Source of the DNA: Siphonodentalium dalli | Lineage: Eukaryota > Mollusca > Scaphopoda > Gadilida > Siphonodentaliidae | Assembly: GCA_032622095.1 (NCBI GenBank) | Contig: CP136067.1 | Span: 129,227,990-129,291,989, forward strand | DNA: 64,000 bases | Direction of reading: 5' to 3' | Shown: piece by piece, positions 10,890 to 22,519 of the stretch | Layout: each line of letters begins with the position of its first letter | Numbering within the stretch: the first letter of the stretch is position 1 | The notes under the pieces: generated by a model | Database searches by the model: none | Seen by the model: only the letters and a program-made list of their open reading frames with translations | Told to the model about the DNA's origin: nothing | Translations under genes and position numbers: made by a program

Positions 10890-11456
10890 GTCATATTCAT
10901 GTCTGGATACAAGTTTTTTAATATTCACTTTAAATTTTACCAAATATATTTGTTTTTGATAAATAAATCATCTTGAAATTACTTAAATACCATGATAGTT
11001 TATTCTTCTGAAAACTTGTTTGTGTATACTAACTGTAGAGCGAAAAATCGAAATCGAAAAATATTTGGCTCAATGCTGACAGATAGGAGAATTTCTGTAA
11101 GAAAACTTTCACTAAACTTATTGATTATCGCCTGTTCATGAGTCCTAGTTGACATATGGAGACTAAATGTATTCAAAAATTCTGCTAATAATGTTTAATT
11201 TTCCTCCAACGATGGCAAAGTTGATTAATTTTGATTTCGTCCTTGACATGTACGCTTCGGGAAAAACCCACTCAATCTATCAATCGATCGATATTATTCG
11301 GATGGAAACGGGGCGAGATGTTTTCGGCTCAAGTCGTCACAGATCCTATTCGGACGGTGATTCTGTTTCGGTCCGTTATTTGGGAACAAATAGTTCCTTG
11401 TTTCAACCGTCTTTCAAGGGCAATTTTTTTTTTAAAATCAATATTTAACAATTAAT
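10890..11456. other. Gene-free stretch
   Basis: No convincing gene. Two overlapping open frames near 11167-11455 have no recognisable motif and no splice context. Confidence 0.4.
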
Positions 11457-11633
11457 GGTATATTTATAAGGAATAATCTCGGTTTCCTAATGTAATTGCA
11501 CAGTCTAAAGGCATATGCCGAATCACAAACTCTTATAAATCGCTTCGCGATTTATAGGTTTGTCATTCGGCATATGCCTTTAGACTGTGTGATTACATTA
11601 GGAAACCGAGATTATTCCTTAATTAGATATACC
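11457..11633. mobile_element. Near-perfect 177-bp palindrome (foldback MITE)
   Basis: Arms of about 85 bp run from GGTATATTTATAAGGAATAA to the apex GCGATTTATA/TATAAATCGC around 11542 and back. The arms contain GGCATATGCCGAAT and CTAAAGGCATATGCC. Mismatches are few and clustered near the apex and the ends. The structure would extrude as a cruciform or give a long RNA hairpin. No direct target duplication is obvious. Confidence 0.85.
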
Positions 11634-11699
11634 TTAATAAAAAATTATGTGTGTAAAGCCAATACGGATATAATCATTGAATTGCATTAAAGGGACGTA

Positions 11700-12220
11700 A
11701 GTCGTGAACAATCACAAAAGTCTGTAACTCACTCATTACAAGAAGAACATGAGAAAATAGATCGACTTTGTTCCTATTTTCACGATAAATAAATATAAAA
11801 AACGATATATCGCACATTGAAACAAGCATCATATAAGTTCAACTACTTTATTACGCCTTGTCGATTCGGTCGGTGCCTCTCTAACCCCTCTTTGTTTATC
11901 TGGGAACGGGACAAATCTAAGTGTCGGCACATGTGTCCCAGTCCCAATTGTTGTATGTATATATACATGTATATATTATATGGCAATAAAATATGTTTAA
12001 ACCAAACTACTTTATGTGCTCAGCGTCTTTTGCATGTGCTTATTATGTTTGTGTGTGTGTTTCTTCTTTTTTTTTATCCACGGAGATCTCAAGTGGAGAT
12101 TAGTGGAAAACAATAACAGCAACAACAACTACAACAACAACAACAACAATGTCCATTTATAACCACGTTACCTCCCAGACGACCCACCCGAGCGCGTTCG
12201 TTCTCGGGAGCATTGTTCCC
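11700..12220. other. Gene-free stretch with (CAA)n tract
   Basis: No gene seen. A CAACAACAA microsatellite lies at about 12116-12150, and a TATATACATGTATATA dyad lies at about 11958-11980. Confidence 0.5.
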
Positions 12221-12224
12221 TTTT

Positions 12225-12725
12225 ATCCAAACAATAATCCCAGAAAATTAACTAGAACACCGTCAAAAAATCATCGTTCTCTGCTGTCCACAAAACAATC
12301 CCAGAAAATTACTAGAGCACCGTCATAAAATCATGGTTCGCTGTTGTCCACACAAAAATTCAGGTCACCGTCATAACATCATGGTTCTCTGTTGTCCACA
12401 AATAGATTCCCATAAATTAAATATAAAACCAGGTTATTGTCATAACATCATGGTTCGCTGTTGTCCACAAATAATCCCAGAAATTAACTAGAAAACCCAC
12501 GTCATTGTCATACAATCGTGGTTCTCTGATGTCCATAAAATGTTCCCAGAAATTAACTAGAAAACTCAGGACTAGTCACAATCATAACATCATAGTTCTC
12601 TAATGTCCACAAAATATTCCCATAAATTAACTAGAACAACCAGGACTGGTCACGATCATAACATGGTTCACCGTTGTCCACAAAACAATCCCATAAATTA
12701 ACTAGAAATCTCAGGTCACCTTCAT
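12225..12725. repeat. Degenerate 61-74-bp tandem repeat, about 8 copies
   Basis: TCCCAGAAATTAACTAGAA recurs near 12239, 12300, 12408, 12475, 12545, 12616 and 12690. Between occurrences lie ACCGTCATAACATCATGG and TTCTCTGTTGTCCACAAA. One unit near 12363 has lost the TCCCAG part. It is non-coding. Confidence 0.85.
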
Positions 12726-12967
12726 AAATTTAACGTGCTGGTCCTATATGTAACTCCTTGATTGCTCATTTATATTCTCTGCCTTTGTCTTATATATTGA
12801 ATTGTCAATTACTTATCTTGTTTAGAGGACATCAAGTAATAATGCCCTTATATAGATTATTGTCAAGGAAATTATGACATAAATAATTAAAGACCACATT
12901 CTCTCAGACGGTCAACGAGGAGGTATAACTGGCGTATATCGAATGTTCGTGGCTGCATGGAGTTCAA

Positions 12968-13358
12968 CCCTTTACCCAACAGAAGGGCCCTGTGCCAATG
13001 CATTCTCTTATATATGCGAGTCGACCATAGTCGCCTCGCATATATAAGAGAATACATTGTCTTAACACATTAAAAATTATAAAATTGTTAAAGAATGTAA
13101 GAAAAAATGGTAAAAAGTGTTAAAAAAAGATTTTTTTTAGGCCAATGCATTCTCTTATATATGCGAGGCGACCTATGGTCGACTCGCATATATAAGAGAA
13201 TGCATTGGCACAGGGCATAACTGTAACTATCACAATGTGGTCAAGGAGCCGGTTCCAATGATATCCATATTTGTATGGTTCTATTGAGACAGACCGAAGA
13301 TATTTTAGGCTGTTGAAGTTTTATTTGGCCGGTTTTGGCCGGTTTGTTGGGTAAAGGG
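12968..13358. mobile_element. piggyBac-type MITE with inner twin hairpins, copy 2a
   Basis: The ends are CCCTTTACCCAACA and its exact inverse. The right flank is TTAA (13359-13362). The left flank is TCAA, one change from TTAA. The interior holds two near-perfect hairpins (about 12986-13070 and 13140-13219), each built from GTGCCAATGCATTCTCTTAT and its inverse around a GTCGACC/GGTCGAC centre. The hairpins are separated by a T-rich linker. A 140-bp unique right part contains ATTTTAGGCTGTTGAAG. A second copy lies at 33436-33767. Confidence 0.85.
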
Positions 13359-13369
13359 TTAACAATGAA

Positions 13370-13980
13370 TAGTGAACTCCGTCGAATATTTAGTTACACT
13401 TGCATGGAACACGTGTGGACAAACCAATCAGCGCTGAGCAAAGCAGAGTTGAGAAACATAAAATCGCTACTGATTAAACAGTATGAGCGCAACCTCTTTG
13501 ACAACCTCAATGCTTCTACTTAATTGCGTGCCATATATTGTACAGAGACATAAAACAGTCCATGATAATGAGTCGCTATTTAGTTTATTTGCCATCTCAT
13601 TTGTCTAATTATACCGCAAACAATTTAAGGTGTGTTTTATGTGGAAACAGTCCTTACGACGAATATCACTTTATGATCCTATGTCAAAAGTTACAAGATT
13701 TACGCGAAATTCACATCCCCAAATATTACAGGGAGAACCATAACAGAAATAAATTTCATTGTTTACTCTCAATTGAATATTTGAGCCTTCTTAAAATAGT
13801 AAGCATATTTATAGAATTATCTTTAAAAAGGATACTACGTTAATGTAAATTTGCATTATGGATTACAATATAATGTTGTGTGTATGTATTGTTGTTGGTA
13901 TGACTTATATGTTATGGGTGCCTTGTGTATAGTATGTATATATGTTATTGCATGTTCCAAATTAACTGTTGGCTTTGCTA
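13370..13980 (+). pseudogene. LINE 3' end (CR1/L2-like), second lineage
   Basis: Directly after the MITE, the frame gives LRRIFSYTCMEHVWTNQ and KSLLIKQYERNLFDNLN. After stops comes LSNYTANNLRCVLCGNSPY, then DEYHFMILCQKLQDLREIHI. This is the C-x2-C...H-x4-C C-terminal motif of CR1/L2-type retrotransposon polymerases. The 3' region ends near GCTAATAAACAATCTTAAGG. Stops interrupt the frame at about 13521 and 13560. It is a 5'-truncated dead copy and differs from the fragments at 1.5 and 2.9 kb. Confidence 0.7.
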
Positions 13981-14005
13981 ATAAACAATCTTAAGGAGCA
14001 ACCTA

Positions 14006-14210
14006 CAGTAATGCCCAAAGTAATTGACCACTTAACCACAGAAGAATTATGGGTAATATTTAGTCGGAAATATGGCTTGTTGCCATTCATCGGAAAGCTC
14101 TCGCCGAGAGCTTTCCGATGAATGGCAACAAGCCATATTTCCGACTAAATCCTGAAAAATTACCCATAATTCTGCTGTGGTTAAGTGGTCAATTACTTTG
14201 GGCATTACTG
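14006..14210. mobile_element. TA-flanked palindromic MITE (mariner-type), copy 1
   Basis: The element begins CAGTAATGCCC and ends with its inverse. It is flanked by TA on both sides (14004-14005 and 14211-14212), as for Tc1/mariner elements. It is palindromic over almost its whole length, with the apex at CTCTCGCCGAGAG. The left arm lacks 8 bp (TTTCAGGA) that are present in the right arm and in the copy at 44961-45176. It has no coding sequence. Confidence 0.85.
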
Positions 14211-14384
14211 TAGTTTTCAACGGTAGCGGAATCACCAAACAATAGACTTTATGGACACTATCGCGGAAATGAGAGTTATCCGTAATATTTGGTTACCAGA
14301 ATTATAGAAATTCAGCAGGACCACCCAACATAAAATCAAATCAAATTAGCACGACAACTTAACCTGGAGTGATAATGTACTTAC

Positions 14385-14429
14385 AGCATCGACGACCTTT
14401 GGTCCTCTGCCGGTTGGCGCTGGTTCATC
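14385..14429 (-). CDS. 45-bp exon of the unrecognised minus-strand gene
   Basis: On the minus strand an acceptor (TGTTCTAATTTTAG) is followed by 45 bp encoding DEPAPTGRGPKVVDA and then a consensus donor (GTAAGTAC). Both boundaries are phase 0, which fits the 3' boundary of the exon at 28425-28624 and the 5' boundary of the exon ending at 925. The segment is GC-richer than its surroundings. The function is unknown. Confidence 0.5.
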
Positions 14430-14559
14430 CTAAAATTAGAACAGTTGAATAGGGTTTTGAACTATGTACTTCGTTGTTGTTTGTATATATGGCACCCTAA
14501 CGCGCTATGTGACTTGTCGACTGGAGCCAATGGGATCTTCCCCTTCCGGGGTATATATA

Positions 14560-14664
14560 CAGTAATGCCGTAAATAATCGACTCCTTAACCACAGCAGAA
14601 TTATGGGTAACTTTTCAGGATTTAGTCGGAAATATGGCTTGTTGCCATTCATCGGAAAGCTCTC
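14560..14664 (+). mobile_element. TA palindromic MITE, single-arm copy
   Basis: TATATA then CAGTAATGCC begins a 105-bp left arm matching the palindromic elements at 14006 and 44961. It includes the 8 bp missing from the left arm at 14006. It breaks off at the apex (AAAGCTCTC) and the right arm is absent. Confidence 0.75.
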
Positions 14665-14699
14665 AGTGAATTGGTGGGATACGACGCTATTGTCGTTGC

Positions 14700-15638
14700 G
14701 GCACATTTAGTGAGAACCGCTTCGCGGCGTACTCCCCGATAACACAAACACCCACTACATTCATTTCTTAATTACAATTTAATTCAGAAAATATTCACGT
14801 GAGCTAATTTGGGCATAACAACCCATATAACTCATACACAATGACACATGTAAAATGCATTCTAATTAGTGCATCATCTGAAGTATAGAACTCGGAGTGA
14901 ATGTATATAATCGAAACTCAAGTTATAAATTCACGTAAACAACAGTATGCAATATCTCCCGGGATTATAAGCAGCATACTGCAGCAGTTGGACTTTGAAA
15001 CATTCAGGAAAATACATATCAGTATCATGGTGGGGAATCACGTGTTTTCGAGTTGAAACGAGGAACAAGGTAATAAACTAGGTCAATAATATATTACATA
15101 CTAGTTTGGCAGACACGAGCATATGCTATACTATTTTTAAAACAATACCTCATTTGTGTCCAAGCTTACAGTTGTTTGCTCTAACATTTTGGCCAAAGCT
15201 GTCAGTCGACGGATTTCTCCTGGGTGTATGGGCTGGTGTATTCCACGCACCTCCGACTGGCAACTTTCGTCAGAATGTTTTGGAAAACAAATGAGTATTT
15301 CCGAACAAATAAGAATTCAACTTGTTTTAAAAATAAACTAGCATATGCTCGTAACAGTCAAAATGCTACGTTTTTAGTCAATTCCTCATATATTATGTTT
15401 TTGTGGGTTTGCACCAGCCTCGGCCATTTTGAATGCGTGGTACTCACCAACCTCGAAACCACGTGATTCCCCACCGTGAGTATGGTAAGACATATCCAGG
15501 CATCCAATACGCACGCGTTTGAATAGCGCAAGCTATTAATCGGGTTTCAAGATTAGATAGTTATTGCTATTCAATCTGAGTAACACGTGTCACGCGATGT
15601 TAGGATAGTATTTTCAAATGAGTTTCCTGAGTTAATCG
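14700..15638. other. Gene-free stretch
   Basis: I see no gene or repeat. Three overlapping short open frames at 15106-15466 lack any recognisable motif. Confidence 0.4.
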
Positions 15639-17614
15639 GAAGGGCGATAACCCAATAAAGAAGGGCGATAACCCAATATAGAAGGGCGATAACCCAATAT
15701 AGAAGGGCGATAACCCAATACAGAAGGGCGATAACACAATACAGAAGGGCGATAACCCAATACAGAAGGGCGATAACACAATATAGAAGGGCGATAACCC
15801 AATACAGAAGGGCGATAACACAATACAGAAGGGCGATAACCCAATACAGAAGGGCGATAACCCAATATAGAAGGGCGATAACACAATACAGAAGGGCGAT
15901 AACACAATACAGAAGGGCGATAACACAATACAGAAGGGCTATAACCCAATACAGAAGGGCGATAACCCAATACAGAAGGGCGATAACCCAATATAGAAGG
16001 GCGATAACACAATACAGAAGGGCGATAACCCAATACAGAATGGCGATAACCCAATATAGAAGGGCGATAACACAATATAGAAGGGCGATAACACAATACA
16101 GAGGGGCGATAACCCAATATAGAAGGGCGATAACCCAATATAGAAGGGCGATAACCCAATACAGAAGTGCGATAACACAATACAGAAGGGCGATAACCCA
16201 ATATAGAAGGGCGATAACACAATATAGAAGGGCGATAACACAATACAGAAGGGCGATAACCCAATATAGAAGGGCGATAACCCAATATAGAAGGGCGATA
16301 ACCCAATACAGAAGGGCGGTAACACAATACAGAAGGGCGATAACCCAATATAGAAGGGCGATAACCTAATACAGAAGGGCGATAACCCAATATAGAAGGG
16401 CGATAACCCAATACAGAAGGGCGATAACCCAATATAGAAGGGCGATAACACAATATAGAAGGGCGATAACACAATACAGAAGGGCGATAACCCAATATAG
16501 AAGGGCGATAACACAATATAGAAGGGCGATAACACAATACAGAAGGGTGATAACCCAATATAGAAGGGCGATAACACAATATAGAAGGGTGATAACCCAA
16601 TATAGAAGGGCGATAACACAATACAGAAGGGCGATAACCCAATATAGAAGGGTGATAACCCAATATAGAAGGGCGATAACCTAATACAGAAGGGCGATAA
16701 CCCAATATAGAAGGGCGATAACCCAATATAGAAGGGCGATAACACAATACAGAAGGGCGACAACACAATACAGAACGGTGATAACCCAATATAGAAGGGC
16801 GATAACCCAATATAGAAGGGCGATAACACAATACAGAAGGGCGATAACCCAATACAGAAGGGCGATAACACAATACAGAAGGGCGATAACCCAATATAGA
16901 AGGGCGATAACCCAATATAGAAGGGCGATAACCCAATACAGAAGGGCGATAACACAATACAGAAGGGCGAACACCCGATATAGAAGGGCGTTAACCCAAT
17001 ATAGCAGGGCAATAACCCAATATAGAAGGGCGATAACCCAATACAGAAGGGCGATAACACAATACAGAAGGGCGATAACCCAATACAGAAGGGCGATAAC
17101 ACAATACAGAAGGGCGATAACCCAATACAGAAGGGCGATAACCCAATACAGAAGGGCGATAACCCAATATAGAAGGGCGATAACCCAATACAGAAGGGCG
17201 ATAACACAACACAGAAGGGCGATAACCCAATATAGAAGGGCGATAACCCAATATAGAAGGGCGATAACCCAATACAGAAGGGCGATAACCCAATACAGAA
17301 GGGCGATAGCACAATACAGAAGGGCGATAACCCAATACAGAAGGGCGATAACACAATACAGAAGGGCGATAACCCAATATAGAAGGGCGATAACCCAATA
17401 TAGAAGGGCGATAACCCAATACAGAAGGGCGATAACCCAACACAGAAGGGCGATAACACAATGCAGAAGGGCGATACCCCAATATAGATGGACGATAACC
17501 CAATATAGAAGGGCGATAACACAATACAGAAGGGCGATAACCCAATATAGAAGGGCGATAACCCAATATAGAAGGGCGATAACCCAATATAGAAGGGCGA
17601 TAACCCAATATAGA
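15639..17614. repeat. 21-bp satellite array, about 94 copies
   Basis: The unit is GAAGGGCGATAACCCAATA plus two bases. Almost all variation is at two sites: C or A in AACCCAA/AACACAA, and T or C in AATATAG/AATACAG. This gives four common unit types mixed along the array. Because 21 is a multiple of three and the unit has no in-frame stop in several frames, very long open frames appear on both strands (for example a 527-codon frame of SPFYIGL-like repeats). They are by-products of the period, not genes. Confidence 0.95.
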
Positions 17615-17619
17615 ACTTA

Positions 17620-18450
17620 CTTTCGACTAAAAATCGGAGATTTGTCTGAAACAGATTTTTACAATCACTTCTTAGCTTAAAAAAACGATCTTAAAATACT
17701 CTCATAAAAAAAACCTTGTCCGGTACAAACATGTTTTATATTTGTTTTATATTTCTGAATATTTCCGTTATTTAGTCAATATAATAATTCCAAAATGAAG
17801 TATATTTAGTAATGGCCAGTTGGCTCTGGTTAACCTCCTTATATTGAACCAGGATACTCATTTGAAATACAATCCTTTGTCATTAGTTTCACAGCGGCTG
17901 CCTAAATGTTATAACACACCGGGAAGATCTGTTTTTCGTCTTTAATTGTTAATGATATGAAGAGTGTCACGCCAAATGAAAAAAATGGTATTACCATTGT
18001 CGAACTTCCAATACAAAATCATTGCACAAATTACAATTCCTGTACATTATGGTTTGATAAATACCAAAGTTATTTGAAAATAGGCGATTTAACACTGAAA
18101 ATATGCTCGGATATCAGAATTATTATGAACAAAGAACTGTCAATGCAGTAAGCGATTGGTCCATTCGCTGATTGGTAGAAACTATCTCCTAATAATGATT
18201 TGATTTGACAGCTTTGGTAAGACCCATACAAAGAAAGAAAGCATGTCATTTTCAGCGCGATGTCGAATTCCGAGGGGATATTGCGCGTATGTATATTTTT
18301 GGTGCAATTCCTGTCATACTATACACTGTTAAAAAATCCCGTATAATATACGATATGTGTACAAACTATAGAGGTTCAAACGAGCAGCTACACCGTTTAA
18401 CCATTTATGTACTAAATGGATTATCCCAGCAAGATAAAAGGTGTACATAG
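17620..18450. other. Gene-free stretch
   Basis: No convincing gene. The segment 18410-18450 (ACTAAATGGATTATCCC, AAAAGGTGTACA) resembles flanks of the arrays near 53.4 kb. Confidence 0.4.
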
Positions 18451-18453
18451 GTA

Positions 18454-18963
18454 AAGGGTCCGCGCTGGATCAAAATTTACTTTTGCCAAATAATTTGCCG
18501 AATAAAAATATTTTTTGCCAAATTCTTTTAGAATTTGTCAAATGATATCCTTGATAATATAATTTTCTGCGAAATTGAGTCCTATTTGTCGTTTATCATA
18601 CAAAAATAAAACAATCACGGATCAATAAAATTGTAGAAGGGTTGCTTCATCAGACGGGCACATTACAAGAGGATTAGCAATATATGGGTAATCCCTCCAC
18701 GCATCAATACTAATGCTATCAGATTGACAGCATCTTAATAAAGGTGTTAACTTTTCCTAGACCTTATAACACACCACTAATATTGTTTTGTATTAGGAGA
18801 GTTTCCTGAAATGAATGTTATTGCTTGACCAATATTTTTCAACTTTCTTGAGGAATTAAAAAGTGACTTGCCAAAACTTTTGCCAAATGAAAATATTTTT
18901 CGCCAAAGGTGAATTATTTTTGCCATTGGCAAATTTGGCAAGTGCATGGCAGCGCGAACCCTG
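18454..18963. mobile_element. hAT-type MITE, second copy
   Basis: It is homologous over its whole length to 3668-4217. It begins AAGGGTCCGCGCTGG (first base changed from C) and ends CAGCGCGAACCCTG. It has more TTTTGCCAAAT motifs near both ends than the first copy. The flanking 8-bp sequences (CATAGGTA and ATGATGAT) no longer match. Confidence 0.75.
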
Positions 18964-18989
18964 ATGATGATAGGAATGTTCTATTATTG

Positions 18990-19075
18990 ACCTTGAAATT
19001 GGCTTGAATGTATTATCTGAACTTGCCCATGGAATAACTACACATCAATGATGCTTTAGTATATAGAGGGGATAA
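18990..19075 (-). repeat. Single diverged 68-bp-array unit
   Basis: TATTATCTGAACTTGCCCAT followed by GGAATAACTACACATCAATG and TGCTTTAGTATA is one isolated unit of the 68-bp family, in the same orientation as the array near 53.6 kb. Confidence 0.6.
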
Positions 19076-19440
19076 AACGTACATAAAGGTCGTCCAATAA
19101 CGCGAACTCGTGTATCAACCGAATCGATGCTTATCGTTTCAATAGAAAGTAATCAATTATGCATCCCAGACTGATAAACATATAGATAATGATGTCCCCG
19201 CATTGAAACTATATCGACTCACATGCGGCGATACGGATGGGACCCGAGTGCTGAGTGTAGTTTGTATTAAAGCACAGTTTTACCCAATATATACACATCA
19301 TAGCTGAATTCACCGCCCAGTCAGCATCATAGCCTACACACCCATGGTTAAATTGCCCTGCTAACTTGCAAGGACAAACTGGTGCTGTTAAGAATAAGTA
19401 CCCTTGTGTTTTCCGAAGTCGTTATTATCGCTTATATTAA

Positions 19441-19789
19441 AGTGATGTGAAACACTCTGATGGGGTGATCAAATAGAAATTGAGAATAATATGGCTCAAA
19501 GTAGTTATTTGTTATGAATATTAATCCAAATTAAGGATACACACGGTCATAATGATATATTAATTAAATGCAATGACTCTCGAAACCATTTGTGTTAGAT
19601 TATCGCCGATAGTTGCGTCCCGAATCGAGATGTAAACATATGCAATTGGGCGTAGTTCAGATGATGTTTTCTATGGAGTGGTATGGTCGATTTCGGCGAT
19701 GTTAGTAGAATGCTACATTCCCCAAGTTGGAATAGCACCTGAGTACTAACTGATCAATTTCACGCACCGAACAAGTCCATAATATGTCT
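19441..19789. mobile_element. TTAA dispersed repeat (family A), copy 2
   Basis: This copy is flanked by TTAA on both sides (19437-19440 and 19790-19793). It runs from AGTGATGTGAAACACTC to CCATAATATGTCT and contains the shared core GATAGTTGCGTCCCGAATCG. It is the best-preserved boundary pair for the family. The exact TTAA duplication supports piggyBac-type insertion. Confidence 0.8.
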
Positions 19790-19809
19790 TTAAGACTTTA
19801 TATAATTTA

Positions 19810-20125
19810 AAAAAAAAAAATTCTTATAATCTATAACAACTTTTATAATTTGTTCTTATATTCTTCAATAATGTTATCATTTTTTATCATTTGTTCTTAC
19901 TTTCTTTAACAATTTTATCATTTTTTATCATTTTATCTTACATTATTTAACAATTTTTATGATTATATCTTACATTTATTAAAACAAAATTACCATTATT
20001 TTCATTTTTTGTTTACATTTTTGATAAAAAATAATATAAAATTTGTTAGGCCAATGCATTCTCTTATATATGCGAGACGACCTATGGTCGACTCGAATAT
20101 AGAAGATAATGCATTGGCACAGGGT
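19810..20125. mobile_element. Twin-hairpin element, right half only
   Basis: A T-rich linker of TTTTATCATTTTTTCTTACA-like repeats is followed by one hairpin (about 20050-20125, GCCAATGCATTCTCTTATAT and its damaged inverse) ending GGCACAGGG. The left hairpin seen in the full copy at 31.3-31.7 kb is missing. Confidence 0.7.
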
Positions 20126-20129
20126 AAAT

Positions 20130-20760
20130 AACTTTGCTCGGTTAAAATTTCTTTTGTTAATATGAACGACTCGAGGAAAGGCCGTTATAAGTGTAACACA
20201 TAAAAAAACATGTTTATTGTAAAATATTTTAATGTAGGCTATGTTAGCTATGTTGCAATTGATATATCTATAACTGCCGTTTTGTAAAAAAAAAAAAAAA
20301 AAAAGCCATTATTAAAATATTTTTAAATAGATATGTTCTTGGATGTTTCATTCAGCAACTGGCTTTTTCTCAAATCTCAAACATTGCGACATTTGCAAGT
20401 TAGAAAAAAATGTCTGTACGTTTTCCTAACGGCACCAGTTTGCCCTATATATACAGCATCATAGCGAATTAGCAGGACCACTTAACCAGGGGTGTGGCGT
20501 AGCGCTACAACAGTCCCATGCATTTGACCAACATCACTGTTGAATTTCAAAAGAAGATAATTCATACCTCAGAAACAGGTGATATATTTTAGAAAATAGT
20601 TTTAAAAATATAATTTAAACTAAACTATATAATAGTTGAAATGGAAATCACTAAACAGAAAGCTAATGTTGTGATATAGTACATTCACTTGTTTATTAGT
20701 TCAAATAGCTTCACTTTAAGAGAAAATTATTTTGAAAAGCCATGATAGTGTCGTTTTGAA
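20130..20760. other. Gene-free stretch
   Basis: No gene seen. A poly-A run of about 18 lies near 20287. Confidence 0.4.
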
Positions 20761-20869
20761 AGATCTAATCAGGGTTCCAGACCCCAGTTACAACAACAAG
20801 CAATATTTAAGTCATCCATCCAGATGAATAATAGATCATTCCAATGTACAATTTTGTAATTGTTGGGAG

Positions 20870-21030
20870 AATTGTTGGGCCGACCATGGTTCGAGCACCC
20901 GATACAGACCAATATTATACTATAGTAAAACAAAATTGTTAAGGAAAAAAGCCCTTCAGTATAGGCTAGTATGGCATGCCAATCTGACGCTACGGCATGC
21001 AAAAATTGCTTCACTACAACCAAACAAGTA
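20870..21030 (-). repeat. Dispersed repeat family B, copy 1
   Basis: GGTTCGAGCACCCGATACAG, TACTATAGTAAAACAAAATT and GGCATGCCAATCTGACG recur in inverse orientation at 27598-27740. No coding or terminal repeat was recognised. Confidence 0.6.
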
Positions 21031-21039
21031 ATTTGTACT

Positions 21040-21178
21040 CGGGGAAACCTCGGGTATTTCCATGTACGCGAACCGGCTTTCGGGAAATCAATCGCCGATA
21101 ATTGTGGAAGATTCTGACGTGAAGTGAAGAAATGCGCATCGTGGTAACTATCTTGGGGCGAAGCTTATTGATTTGAAG
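21040..21178 (+). other. Possible non-coding 5' exon with strong donor (weak)
   Basis: A comparatively GC-rich patch ends ATTTGAAG and then GTAAGTTGC, a strong plus-strand donor at 21179. No long open frame leads up to it, so it would be a 5' untranslated exon if real. The only other plus-strand exon candidate nearby is 26436-26619. Confidence 0.15.
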
Positions 21179-21659
21179 GTAAGTTGCTTTTTGTTCATAT
21201 TATTTGGGCGACATACTGATGTACGTGGATGGTTCTGTAAACTAGTGTAGTCTGTATTGTTAATTTGTGACCTTCATACTCAAGGCTTTGTGTCTATGCC
21301 GCCAATTTGTTTTCTTTCAACTGTTCAAATTCAGCCATCAGTTTCAGTTTCACTCTTGTTTTTGTCCTTCACTGGCCTCAACGGTAATTGGGACATTTTT
21401 GGTTCGACAAAATACGCAACTATATACTAATTAGAGAGCTAGTCGGATTCCTTATGTCATTTTGCATTTTTGGTTTGTTAAAAGCGATCTGAAAACGGAT
21501 TATGTATGCCTAGTAGGTGTGTTTTCAGGATTCACTTGTTTCCATTCTTGAATTTTGGCGGGTCGGCCTAAATCGGGGTCAACATAATTTAGAGAGCGTT
21601 TCGTATTTACAGAAAACGATAGATGGTGCCAGCTGGCGTATGGTGATCGGTGCGATTTG

Positions 21660-21970
21660 AAACTTCTCCAAACTACTAGATATGACCGTTACATGTTTTT
21701 TTGAAAATTTTGATGTGATCGGTTCATTCTTGTTGGCTACAGTTGTGATCAAAATTTAACACTGAGCCCTATGGAGATTCTAGTACTTTGGATAAATGGC
21801 GCCATTTTGCGTATTATGATATGCGCGTACTGATATTCCTAAAAAAATACTAAGTATGAAACACAGACGTAGTTTTAAAAAGAATGGATGTGATCAGATG
21901 ATTCTTGCTAGGTACAATTGCGATCAAAATTTAACACTTAACCCTATGGAGAATTTCGTGTTATGCTCAA
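21660..21970. repeat. Two degenerate ~170-bp direct repeats
   Basis: GATGTGATCGG/AGATGATTCTTG and GTGATCAAAATTTAACACT followed by CCCTATGGAGA occur twice, about 170 bp apart (near 21710 and 21885). Confidence 0.6.
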
Positions 21971-22519
21971 ACGTTGATTGTAATATCACTTATTGGCAAT
22001 CGTGCGCAACTATATATGTAGATTAACACTCGTGTTTGACCCACTGTAGCTATCCGTGATTTAATAGATGCAATATATGATATAGTTGTGCCTCAAGATA
22101 CAGTAATTGGCAAACGTAAGTGTCGAATGGTTTTGTAATTTCGATAATATGCAGCCTGTTGAATCAAACGAAAATAATCACAACAAGACTGTTCACGATG
22201 TGATTACATATTATATTATCATCGGAGTCTATCCCACGTGCACTGAGAGAATCTGTGTTTTCGCAGGATTTGTGCTACTGATAAATGGACATTTTGGTGC
22301 AGCTGAGTTCTTTACTATAGCGGTATAGGCTTAGCTTTCACACTTCCCACGCCAGTTACATTTGGCCAACTTCTGTACAGCGACTGAAACCCAACATTCA
22401 CCATCAATATTCTGACCACAGTTAATATCCAGGCTTAGTGTATAGCTGTGAAAATCAAGTAAATTCGAATTTCCACTAAAGTAGAGCTTAATGAGTAAAA
22501 TAGATATCAACCATATTTG

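Noticed and set aside
15632-17680. Very long open frames (up to 527 codons) on both strands in the 21-bp array
   Set aside because: The period is a multiple of three and the unit lacks stops in several frames, so all frames stay open together. There is no start context, no splice signals and only a 7-residue periodic peptide.
22107-22328. 73-codon plus-strand frame
   Set aside because: No recognisable domain, no splice sites, single frame only.
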